Shown here in pieces: positions 18,757-25,935 of a stretch of DNA of 64,000 bases. How positions within the stretch are numbered: position 1 is the first letter of the stretch; each line of letters starts with the position of its first letter. The DNA is from Streptomyces sp. TRM68367 (GTDB taxonomy: Bacteria; Actinomycetota; Actinomycetes; Streptomycetales; Streptomycetaceae): assembly GCF_014495685.1 (NCBI RefSeq), contig NZ_JACTVI010000022.1:41990-105989 (forward strand). The letters run 5' to 3'. The translations under genes and the position numbers were made by a program. Below the pieces are notes generated by a model. That model saw nothing but the letters and a program-made list of their open reading frames with translations. It did not search any database and was not told the origin of the DNA.

Positions 18757-18803
18757 CTCCGCACGAACAGCAACCCACGATGCGTACACCACGGATGGAG
18801 AAC

Positions 18804-19886
18804 ATGGAGCCTCTGCGCGTTCACTGGTGCTCACCGCCGGACACCGGCCAGGCGACGCCGACGGACAAGTACAAGACAGGCACGCTCGACATGGCCGAGG
18901 TCGTCGACTTCGTCCAGGAAGCCGAAGAGCTCGGCGTCGACAGCCTGCTGATGGGCATCGGCCACTACTTGCCCGACCCGCTGCCCGTGGTGGGCGCCCT
19001 CACGCAGGTGACGGACCGGGTCAAGTTCATGCTCGCCTACCGTCCCGGACTGCTCTCGCCGACCCTGTTCGCCCAGGTCGTCAACACCCTGTCCTGGATG
19101 TCCGACGAGCGCATCTCCCTCAACATCGTCTCGGGGATCTCCCCGGCCGAGCAGGCCGGCTACGGCGACTTCCTCAGCCACGACCAGCGCTACGAGCGCT
19201 GCCGTGAGTTCCTGGAGATCATCCGGGGGTTCTGGGGCGGCCAGTCGCCGCTGACCTACGACGGAGAGCACTACTCCGTCAAGGACGCCGAACTGGGCCT
19301 CGGCTACAAGGGAGGCGGGCGCCCGGAGATCTACATCAGCGGGGCGTCCGGGGTGGCGCAAGGGACAGCTCTCGCCCTCGGCGACTGCTGGCTGCGCTAC
19401 GGCGACACCCCCGAAGGGATCGCCGAGGCGAGCCGGCCCCTCATCGAGGGTGGCCGCCGGGTCGGCACCAGGATGCACGTGCTCGCCCGCCCCACCCGCG
19501 AAGAGGCGGTGGCCGAGCTCGCCGAGCTGATGCGCAATCCCGACACGCAACACGAGGCGTGGGTCCGCGATTTCGTGGCCAAGGCCGACTCCGAAGCGGT
19601 GAAGTCCTCCTACCGGCTGGCCGACCAGGCCGTCGGCGAATGGCTGTCGCCCTACATCTGGACCGGAGCCGTCGCCTACCGCGGGGGTCCCGCGCTGTGC
19701 ATCGTCGGCAGCTACGAAGAGGTGGCCACGTACATCCACAGCTACAAGGCCGCGGGCATCAGCGAGTTCATCTTCTCCGGATGGCCGACCCGGGACGAGA
19801 TGAGGATCTTCTTCACCCATGTGCTGCCCCTGATCCGGGATCTCGAGTGGGCGGAGGCCGCGCAGGCCGCGACCGCCGTGTCATGA
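18804..19886 (+). CDS. Luciferase-like flavin-dependent monooxygenase
   Basis: This 360-aa TIM-barrel monooxygenase is of the luciferase-like family (SsuD/NtaA type), which uses FMNH2 from a separate reductase. Marks are EAEELGVDSLLMGIGHYLPD near residue 30, FMLAYRPGLLSPTLFAQ, RISLNIVSGISPAEQAGYGD, DGEHYSVKDAEL and GRPEIYISGASG. These enzymes hydroxylate amines or carbon and cleave C-S or C-N bonds. The flavin reductase at 24242 is the natural partner. ATG at 18804 is preferred, with 18795 and 18780 as in-frame alternatives. The gene starts just beyond the MITE, so part of its own leader may be MITE-derived. Confidence 0.87.
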   Translation: MEPLRVHWCSPPDTGQATPTDKYKTGTLDMAEVVDFVQEAEELGVDSLLMGIGHYLPDPLPVVGALTQVTDRVKFMLAYRPGLLSPTLFAQVVNTLSWMSDERISLNIVSGISPAEQAGYGDFLSHDQRYERCREFLEIIRGFWGGQSPLTYDGEHYSVKDAELGLGYKGGGRPEIYISGASGVAQGTALALGDCWLRYGDTPEGIAEASRPLIEGGRRVGTRMHVLARPTREEAVAELAELMRNPDTQHEAWVRDFVAKADSEAVKSSYRLADQAVGEWLSPYIWTGAVAYRGGPALCIVGSYEEVATYIHSYKAAGISEFIFSGWPTRDEMRIFFTHVLPLIRDLEWAEAAQAATAVS

Positions 19887-19924
19887 ACGCAGTTCGTCCC
19901 CGCAGAGAAGTCTGAGGAACAGCT

Positions 19925-21166
19925 ATGCACATTGTTGTCATTAACCGCTGGCCGAGGTTCTCCGACGAGCGGCGCTGGGACCACGAGCTCAGCCGCTTCG
20001 AGGAGTTCATCGACCACGACCGGCACCGCATCAGCTACGTGGTCGATCCGGTCGGCGAGACCGGCGTGCTCGCGGACCGCTCGAAGATCGCCCGTCTCGT
20101 CAAGATCGAAGATGTCAACGATTTCGAGGCGCTCTGCGGGGCTGTGCGCGAGATCGAGGCCGAGGTCGGGCCGGTCGACCAGCTCGTCGCACTGTCGGAG
20201 TTCACCCTTGCCATCGCGGCCGAGGTCCGCGAGGCACTCGGTATCCCCGGCCCGCGCCCTGAGGAGGTGGCGGTCTACCGGAACAAACTGAGGATGAAGG
20301 AGCTCGTCGCGAAGGCCGGGGTGCGCGTGCCGCGCTTCGCTCCGTGCGGCGACGCGGAATCCGCCGTGGCCTTCGCGCGGTCGGTCGGGTACCCGCTGAT
20401 CCTCAAGCCGGTCGGCGGCGCGGCCAGCATCGGGGTGCACCGGGTGGAGGACGAGCCCACGCTCCTGTCGCTGCTCGGCACGGTCGACCCCGAGGAGTAC
20501 GAGATCGAGGAGTTCATCGCCGGGGCCATCTACCACGTGGACGGCTTCGCCGACGACGAGGCGCGGATACCGTTCCAGGCGGTGTCCCGCTACGTCAACG
20601 ACTGTCTGTCGTACGAAGCCGGCGGAGCGCCGCTCGGCTCGGTCGTACTGCAGGCGTCCGAACTGCGGGACCGCGTCGAGGAGTTCGCCCGGACCTGCGT
20701 GTCGGCGCTGGGCATGAAGTCGATGCCGTTCCACCTCGAGGTCTTCGTCTCCGACAGCGGCGAACTGGTCTTCCTGGAGATCGCCGGCCGCATCGGCGGC
20801 GCCGAGGTCCCGTACCTCACGCACCGCCTCTTCGGGGTCAACCTCTGCCAGGTCTGGCTGAACGCGCTCTGCGAGGGGACGGTGACGCTCCCGCCCAAGA
20901 CAGGGGATCCGTCGGGCGGTTGGCTGATCATCCCGAAGCCGGAGCAGCTCCCGGCACGGGTGATCTCGGTGACCTCCCTGCGCGACATACCGACGGTCTG
21001 GCGGGAACTGGTGCCGAGCCCGGGTGACGTACTGGCCCCGGGAGGCAGCTACGACGCGGTGCACAGCGGACGGTACATCTTGGTCGGGGACGAGGCGGCC
21101 GTGGAACAGGACATCCGCAGGATCGTCGACGAATTCCGCATCGAGACCGAACCGGTGCCGGAGTGA
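19925..21166 (+). CDS. ATP-grasp ligase (second of two)
   Basis: This 413-aa ATP-grasp enzyme is related in plan to the one at 17311 but is clearly distinct. The ATP-binding core is GYPLILKPVGGAASIGVHRV near residue 156, and the Mg-binding end is MPFHLEVFVSDSGELVFLEI followed by AGRIGGAEVPYL. The N-terminus HIVVINRWPRFSDERRWDHE is typical of the biotin-carboxylase-like L-amino acid ligase group. Two ligases in one operon suggest two amide bonds, hence a tripeptide-like product or a dipeptide plus a capping group. ATG with GAGGAAC site. The MFS gene overlaps its stop by 4 bp. Confidence 0.87.
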   Translation: MHIVVINRWPRFSDERRWDHELSRFEEFIDHDRHRISYVVDPVGETGVLADRSKIARLVKIEDVNDFEALCGAVREIEAEVGPVDQLVALSEFTLAIAAEVREALGIPGPRPEEVAVYRNKLRMKELVAKAGVRVPRFAPCGDAESAVAFARSVGYPLILKPVGGAASIGVHRVEDEPTLLSLLGTVDPEEYEIEEFIAGAIYHVDGFADDEARIPFQAVSRYVNDCLSYEAGGAPLGSVVLQASELRDRVEEFARTCVSALGMKSMPFHLEVFVSDSGELVFLEIAGRIGGAEVPYLTHRLFGVNLCQVWLNALCEGTVTLPPKTGDPSGGWLIIPKPEQLPARVISVTSLRDIPTVWRELVPSPGDVLAPGGSYDAVHSGRYILVGDEAAVEQDIRRIVDEFRIETEPVPE

Positions 21167-22455
21167 CGGCGGCACACGCCGCGCAGCAGACCGCGGACAC
21201 CACGGAAGCACACCACACCGCCAAGCGGCAGCGGCTGCACCGCCGCCTGTTCGCCTGCGGCGTCCTGTTCGGAGTCGTCGCCGAGCAGATCGTGCTCTTC
21301 GCCGTGCCCCTCCTCATCTTCCAGGACACCGACGAAGTCTCGTCACTCGGATTCGCCTATGCCATCGAGTGGCTTCCGGCCCTGCTGGCGTATCCCTTCG
21401 CGGGACTTCTCGCCGATCGGGACGGCGGCACACGGCTGTTCACCTGCGTCAGCGCAGGGCGGGCGGTCGTCATCGGCGGCGCGCTCGTCGGCTGTCTGGC
21501 GGCTCCGTCCCTGCTGACGCCGATCCTGATGACCTCAGGGGCGCTGCTCTCCCTGTTGATGGCGCCGGTACGGATGTCCATCGAGAAGGTGGTGCCCCAG
21601 CTGGCCAAGGGCACTGAGCTGGCGAAGACCCAGGGCCTGGTTCAGAGCATGGAGGTGTCGGCGATGGCCGTCGGCCCCGCCCTCGCCCTGCTCGGTGTGG
21701 CCTTCGTCGGCAAGTTCTGGCTCCTGGCCGGCGCCTCGGCGGCGTTCCTCGCGGCGGCGGTCTGCTGGCTGCCGCTGCCTCGCGGGCTGCGGTCGGCCGG
21801 CAGTGGCAGTGTGCGGGAGAGCTTCGCCGAACTCGCCCTGGGCTGGTCCCTCCTGGTGCGCAACAGGCCGCTCGTTCTGCTCGCCGTCCTCAACTTCTCG
21901 ATCAACCTGGTCTTCGCCACCGTACTCAGCGCCAATGCCGCACTCGTCACGGGCGTGTTCCACGCTCCCGAGTCCGCGTACGCCGTGCTCAACATCTGCG
22001 TCGGCGTCCTGGGCCTGGTCAACCTCATGGTGATCCCGCTCCTCCTCAGACACTTCGACGTGCGGGTACTCGGAGTCTTCGGTCTCGCCCTGCTCTGCGC
22101 CTGTCTGGTACTGCTGGGGATTGCCTCCTCGATGCTGCTGTACGGTCCGGCGTTCGTGGCCGCGTTGCTCGGCGTGACCTACTTCAACGTCTTCAATCGC
22201 ACACAGCGGATCAAGGTCATACCGGAGGAGCACCTCGGCAAGGTGATGGGGCCGTTCTATCTCCTCAACCTCCTTGCCCTGCCCATCGGTGGCCTTCTGG
22301 TGGCCGGCGCCGGATCCAGTTTCGGACCGCAACGGCTGGTCGCCGTACTGGCCATAGCACTCAGCGGTTTCGGCGCGGTCATGCTGCCGTTGACAATTCG
22401 TGCTTTCGGCCGCGCGTTTTCCGAACGCGAGGCGTCTCTGGTGGGGGTGGAATGA
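21163..22455 (+). CDS. MFS transporter (EntS-like)
   Basis: This 430-aa major facilitator has 12 predicted helices. The signature loop between helices 2 and 3 reads FAGLLADRDGGTRLF. The second half repeats with NRTQRIKVIPEEHLGKVMGP, typical of the EntS/MacB-associated exporter group. It probably exports the product or gives self-resistance. GTG at 21163 overlaps the ATP-grasp stop, and its own stop overlaps the mutase small-subunit start by 4 bp. Confidence 0.87.
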   Translation: MTAAHAAQQTADTTEAHHTAKRQRLHRRLFACGVLFGVVAEQIVLFAVPLLIFQDTDEVSSLGFAYAIEWLPALLAYPFAGLLADRDGGTRLFTCVSAGRAVVIGGALVGCLAAPSLLTPILMTSGALLSLLMAPVRMSIEKVVPQLAKGTELAKTQGLVQSMEVSAMAVGPALALLGVAFVGKFWLLAGASAAFLAAAVCWLPLPRGLRSAGSGSVRESFAELALGWSLLVRNRPLVLLAVLNFSINLVFATVLSANAALVTGVFHAPESAYAVLNICVGVLGLVNLMVIPLLLRHFDVRVLGVFGLALLCACLVLLGIASSMLLYGPAFVAALLGVTYFNVFNRTQRIKVIPEEHLGKVMGPFYLLNLLALPIGGLLVAGAGSSFGPQRLVAVLAIALSGFGAVMLPLTIRAFGRAFSEREASLVGVE

Positions 22456-22949
22456 TGGAGGGCAGCTTTCGGTGCCTTCTGAGTACGGTTGAATCGGATT
22501 CGCATTTCTGGAATCTCATCTACCTCGAGAGACTCCTCGAAGAGCATGGCGCGGTGGTCCGCAATCTGGGGGGCTGCACCCCGGCCGGCCTGGTCGTCGA
22601 CGAACTCGCCGAGTACCAGCCGGATCTCCTTGTGGTGTCGAGCATCAATGGCCACGGCTACTACGGGGCACGTGACCTGATGGCGCAGATTCAGCACTCC
22701 GGTCTCGCAGTGCCGTGTGTCGTCGGCGGCAAGCTCACCACGTCCGCCTCGGACGACGACCGCGTCCGCCGTGATCTGCTGGCACAGGGTTTCACCGACG
22801 TCTTCCTCGGCGACGACTCCGTCGAACGTTTCCGGGGGTTCCTGCACTTCGGTTCCCGCTTCGGTTTCGCCGCGTGGCGTCCCGACGCGCCGGTGGTCGC
22901 GCCGTGGGACGGCCCCGAGCAGGTCCTGAACCTCAGCCCGGGACGCTGA
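22452..22949 (+). CDS. Glutamate mutase (methylaspartate mutase), B12-binding subunit
   Basis: This 165-aa cobalamin-binding subunit is of MutS/GlmS type. With the large subunit it rearranges L-glutamate to L-threo-3-methylaspartate using adenosylcobalamin. The base-off B12 motif normally reads D-x-H-x-x-G; here it is D16-S-H18-F-W-N21, with axial histidine kept and glycine replaced by asparagine. LLVVSSINGHGYYG and VPCVVGGKLT match the second and third loops. The C-terminus is about 25 residues longer than in clostridial GlmS. It is coupled to the MFS gene upstream and is followed after one base by the large subunit. Confidence 0.87.
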   Translation: MMEGSFRCLLSTVESDSHFWNLIYLERLLEEHGAVVRNLGGCTPAGLVVDELAEYQPDLLVVSSINGHGYYGARDLMAQIQHSGLAVPCVVGGKLTTSASDDDRVRRDLLAQGFTDVFLGDDSVERFRGFLHFGSRFGFAAWRPDAPVVAPWDGPEQVLNLSPGR

Positions 22950-22950
22950 C

Positions 22951-24258
22951 GTGTCCGGATACTTGGACCGGTTCGTCGCCGAGGCGCGGAGCCGGGGGGC
23001 TCTTGTGGTGCAGCCACGCATGGGCTTCGGGGCCATCGACACGATGCGGGAAGGCCTGCGTGAGGTCGCGCATCTCGGCATTCCGGTCGTCGGCACCATC
23101 ACCGTCGACAGCTATACCCGCGTCGGCGACCACGTCAGTCCGCTCGAGCGGCTGATGGCGGGCGAGGAACTCAACGGGTATCCCATCGTCACGCACTCAC
23201 CCGCGCAGACCCGCGACATGCTGGACGGCCTGTACGGTCCGTCGTTCCCCATCCAGGTTCGGCACGGCACGGCACTCCCGCAGCGGGTCATCGAGAGTCT
23301 GGTGCGGGCAGGCCTCGACGCCACCGAGGGCGGCCCCGTCTCCTACTGCCTGCCCTACAGCCGCCTTCCGCTCGCCCAGGCCGTCGAGGCCTGGGCCGAA
23401 GGATGCCGTTTTCTGGCGAACGAGACCGAATACGGGCACATCGAAAGCTTCGGCGGCTGTCTGCTGGGGCAGCTCTGCCCGCCGTCGCTGCTCTTGGCGA
23501 TGACGGTCCTCGAAGGACGGTTCTTCCTGCAGCACGGAGTGCGGCACATGTCGCTCAGCTACGCGCAGGGAACGCATGGCGACCAGGACCGAGCAGCGCT
23601 TCGGGCCCTGCGGGAGCTGGCCCGGGTGTACCTCGAGGACGCCACCTGGCACGTCGTGCTCTACACCTACATGGGGCTCTTCCCACGAACCCCGGACGGT
23701 GCGGGCGAGTTGATCGGCGACAGTGCACGCCTCGCCCGGGACACGGGCTGCGAGCGTCTCATCGTCAAGACGGTCTCGGAGGCGTGGCAGATACCCAGTG
23801 TGGCGGAGAACGTGCTGGCGCTCAGGTTGGCCGCCACGGCCCCCACCGGCCCCGCGGAGGGCGCCACGGCGCTGGAGGACGCGTTCTTCGCCGAGATCCT
23901 GGAAGAGGCGCGGTGCCTCGTCGACGCTGTAGTCGACCTCGACCCCGATGTCGGAAAGGCCTTCATCAGAGGCTTCGAGTGCGGAATCCTCGACATTCCC
24001 TTCTGCCTGCACCCCGACAACCGGGGTAAAACGACGTGCACGATCGACGAGTCGGGTGCCCTTGTATGGGGCCACACCGGGAACCTTCCCTTCTCCGGCC
24101 GAAAAACGCAGCGCCACGTGGCACCACTGGGGTCCGACAAACTCTACAGAATGCTCAATTACGTCGTTGATCGTTATGACAACGGCCCATCCGAGAGGCG
24201 AATTGAGAGGCGATTCATGAGCCGCTCCGGGGAGGAAATCAATGACCGTAGGTTCTGA
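22951..24258 (+). CDS. Glutamate mutase (methylaspartate mutase), catalytic epsilon subunit
   Basis: This 435-aa TIM-barrel subunit is of MutE/GlmE type. Recognisable segments are VVQPRMGFGAIDTMREGL near residue 18, PVVGTITVDSYTRVGD near 46, NGYPIVTHSP, QVRHGTALPQRVIE, GGPVSYCLPYSRLPL and ECGILDIPFCLHPDNRGK near 350. It is somewhat shorter than clostridial GlmE (about 480 residues). Its product, 3-methylaspartate, is a known secondary-metabolite building block (friulimicin type). GTG start at 22951. The flavin reductase start lies inside its last codons. Confidence 0.9.
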   Translation: MSGYLDRFVAEARSRGALVVQPRMGFGAIDTMREGLREVAHLGIPVVGTITVDSYTRVGDHVSPLERLMAGEELNGYPIVTHSPAQTRDMLDGLYGPSFPIQVRHGTALPQRVIESLVRAGLDATEGGPVSYCLPYSRLPLAQAVEAWAEGCRFLANETEYGHIESFGGCLLGQLCPPSLLLAMTVLEGRFFLQHGVRHMSLSYAQGTHGDQDRAALRALRELARVYLEDATWHVVLYTYMGLFPRTPDGAGELIGDSARLARDTGCERLIVKTVSEAWQIPSVAENVLALRLAATAPTGPAEGATALEDAFFAEILEEARCLVDAVVDLDPDVGKAFIRGFECGILDIPFCLHPDNRGKTTCTIDESGALVWGHTGNLPFSGRKTQRHVAPLGSDKLYRMLNYVVDRYDNGPSERRIERRFMSRSGEEINDRRF

Positions 24259-24748
24259 GCGGTTCAGCGAACTTTTCGGCTCATTCCCGACGCCCATTGC
24301 GATCGTCACGGCAAGAGGCGCGGACGGTGAGCCGTTCGGTTACACGAGCAACTCGGTCTGCGCGGTGTCGGCTGCCACGCCGATGCTCCTCATCTCCGTG
24401 GGCAAGCAGTCCCGCACCCTGCCGGCGATCGTCTCGTCGCAGGCGTTCGCGGTGAACTTCCTCTCCGCGTCCGGCCGGTCCGCGTCGCAGGTGTTCGCGA
24501 GCAAGGCCACGGACAAGTTCGCGGACGTGACGTGGCAGCCGTCCGCCGTCGCGGAAGGCGCGCCACTGCTCACCGAGATCGCCCTCGGCTATGCGGAATG
24601 CAGGGTCGAGAGCGCGACGCAGGTGAGTGACCACTGGCTCTTCATCGCCCGGGTGGAAGGCACCGCCGTCTTCCCGCGCGAACCCCTGCTCTACCGCAAA
24701 GGCAGCTACAGCGTGTGGTCGCCGCAGTATGCCGATGTCGTCGCATGA
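24242..24748 (+). CDS. Flavin reductase (NADH:FMN type)
   Basis: This 168-aa flavin reductase domain protein is of the HpaC/ActVB type. It shows FPTPIAIVTARGADGEPFGY near the N-terminus, TSNSVCAVSAATPMLLISVG with the flavin-phosphate loop, and FAVNFLSASGRSASQVFAS. It supplies reduced flavin to a partner oxygenase, here most simply the luciferase-like enzyme at 18804. ATG with GGGGAGGAAA upstream, overlapping the mutase stop by 17 bp. Confidence 0.88.
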   Translation: MTVGSERFSELFGSFPTPIAIVTARGADGEPFGYTSNSVCAVSAATPMLLISVGKQSRTLPAIVSSQAFAVNFLSASGRSASQVFASKATDKFADVTWQPSAVAEGAPLLTEIALGYAECRVESATQVSDHWLFIARVEGTAVFPREPLLYRKGSYSVWSPQYADVVA

Positions 24749-24764
24749 CGGAAAGGATCTATAC

Positions 24765-25775
24765 GTGAACGCCCGTCGGATAGCGATCGCTGGCTGCACG
24801 GGTGCCGTGGGCCGTTCGCTTCTTCAACTGATCGAGGAGCGAGTCTTTCCGACCTCGGAGTTGCGGCTGATGGCCTCTGCACGCTCCGCCGGCACGGCGG
24901 TCACGGCGCTGGGCCGCACCACAGTCGTAGAGGACCTCGCCACGGCCGACTTCACCGGCACCGACATAGCGTTCTTCTCGGCAGGCACCGCGGTCAGCGC
25001 CCAGTGGGCGGCCAAGGCTGCCGCGGCCGGCGCCCTGGTCGTCGACAACACCAACGCCTTCCGGATGGACTTGGACTCCCCGCTGGTGGTGCCCCAAGTC
25101 AATGGCGCGCTGCTGGCCGAGCGGCCTGTCTCGGGCATCGTCGCCAACCCCAACTGCTCCACGATCCCGCTGGTGCGGCTGCTGCAGCCGATGCACGAGG
25201 CGTACGGGCTGCGGCGAGTGACCGCCGCGACCTACCAGGCGGCGTCCGGCGGTGGCCAGAGCGGCATCGAAGAGCTGCGTGCCGGCTCGCGGAACGTGCT
25301 CGAGGGGTGGCCCGCGGCGGCCGAGCGGTTCCCCGAGCCGCTGGCCTTCAACGTGGTCCCGGCCATCGACCGGTTCCAAGACGACGGCTCCACCCTCGAA
25401 GAGCGGAAGATGCGCCAGGAGTCGCGGCGCATCCTCGAACTGCCCAGCCTCGACCTGACCGCGACCTGCGTCCGCGTGCCGGTTGAGAACGGGCACAGCG
25501 AGGCCGTCGTCGTCGACTGCGAACACCCCGTGACCGCCGCGGGGTTGACCGAGCTGTTCGCCGCCCAGCCCGAAGTCGAGGTCTGGACGGACCGGGTGCC
25601 GACCCCGCGGACGGTCACCGCACGTCCTGACCACGTGCACGTCGGCCGGGTCCGGGTGGACCCCGAGCAGCCGACCCGTGCCCTGTTCTGGCTGGTCGCC
25701 GACAACCTGCGCATCGGCGCAGCGCTCAACGCCCTGCAGATTGCCGAACGGGCGGTCGAGGAGGGCATCGTATAA
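24765..25775 (+). CDS. asd: Aspartate-semialdehyde dehydrogenase
   Basis: This 336-aa enzyme reduces beta-aspartyl phosphate to aspartate 4-semialdehyde with NADPH. The N-terminal fold reads IAIAGCTGAVGRSLLQLI. The active-site cysteine is C131 in VANPNCSTIPLV, the phosphate region is DNTNAFRMD, and the catalytic histidine lies in RVPVENGHSEAVVV. GTG at 24765 with GGAAAGGA upstream fixes the start. It completes the kinase-dehydrogenase-aminotransferase route whose other parts are at the head of the operon. Asn for Ser in DNTNAFR might reflect a larger substrate such as 3-methylaspartyl phosphate (inference). It is the last gene of the run and abuts the recombination junction at about 25785. 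Confidence 0.9.
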   Translation: MNARRIAIAGCTGAVGRSLLQLIEERVFPTSELRLMASARSAGTAVTALGRTTVVEDLATADFTGTDIAFFSAGTAVSAQWAAKAAAAGALVVDNTNAFRMDLDSPLVVPQVNGALLAERPVSGIVANPNCSTIPLVRLLQPMHEAYGLRRVTAATYQAASGGGQSGIEELRAGSRNVLEGWPAAAERFPEPLAFNVVPAIDRFQDDGSTLEERKMRQESRRILELPSLDLTATCVRVPVENGHSEAVVVDCEHPVTAAGLTELFAAQPEVEVWTDRVPTPRTVTARPDHVHVGRVRVDPEQPTRALFWLVADNLRIGAALNALQIAERAVEEGIV

Positions 25776-25778
25776 GGC

Positions 25779-25935
25779 CTCGCACAAGCAGGGTCGAACC
25801 GAGCAGGATGCCCACGACTGTCTCGCCTACCACAGGTGGCTGCCTCACCTTGCGGGCCGCGGCCGCGAACAGCCGGGCCAAGCCCAGGACCACCGCGAAG
25901 GCGAGAAAGAACACTGTGGTCTGTTCGCTGTTCAT
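25779..25935 (-). pseudogene. Truncated Na+/H+ antiporter (CPA2/KefB type), N-terminal remnant
   Basis: From ATG 25935 on the minus strand one reads the first 45 or so residues of a CPA2-type cation/proton antiporter: a helix TTVFFLAFAVVLGLARL, then RQPPVVGETVVGILLG. The protein then turns to an unrelated Arg/Pro-rich tail that is antisense of the asd 3' end. The rest of a protein of about 400 residues is gone. The start overlaps the acyl-CoA dehydrogenase stop by 4 bp, so it was the next gene of that operon. The break marks the seam between the two sub-clusters. Confidence 0.75.
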
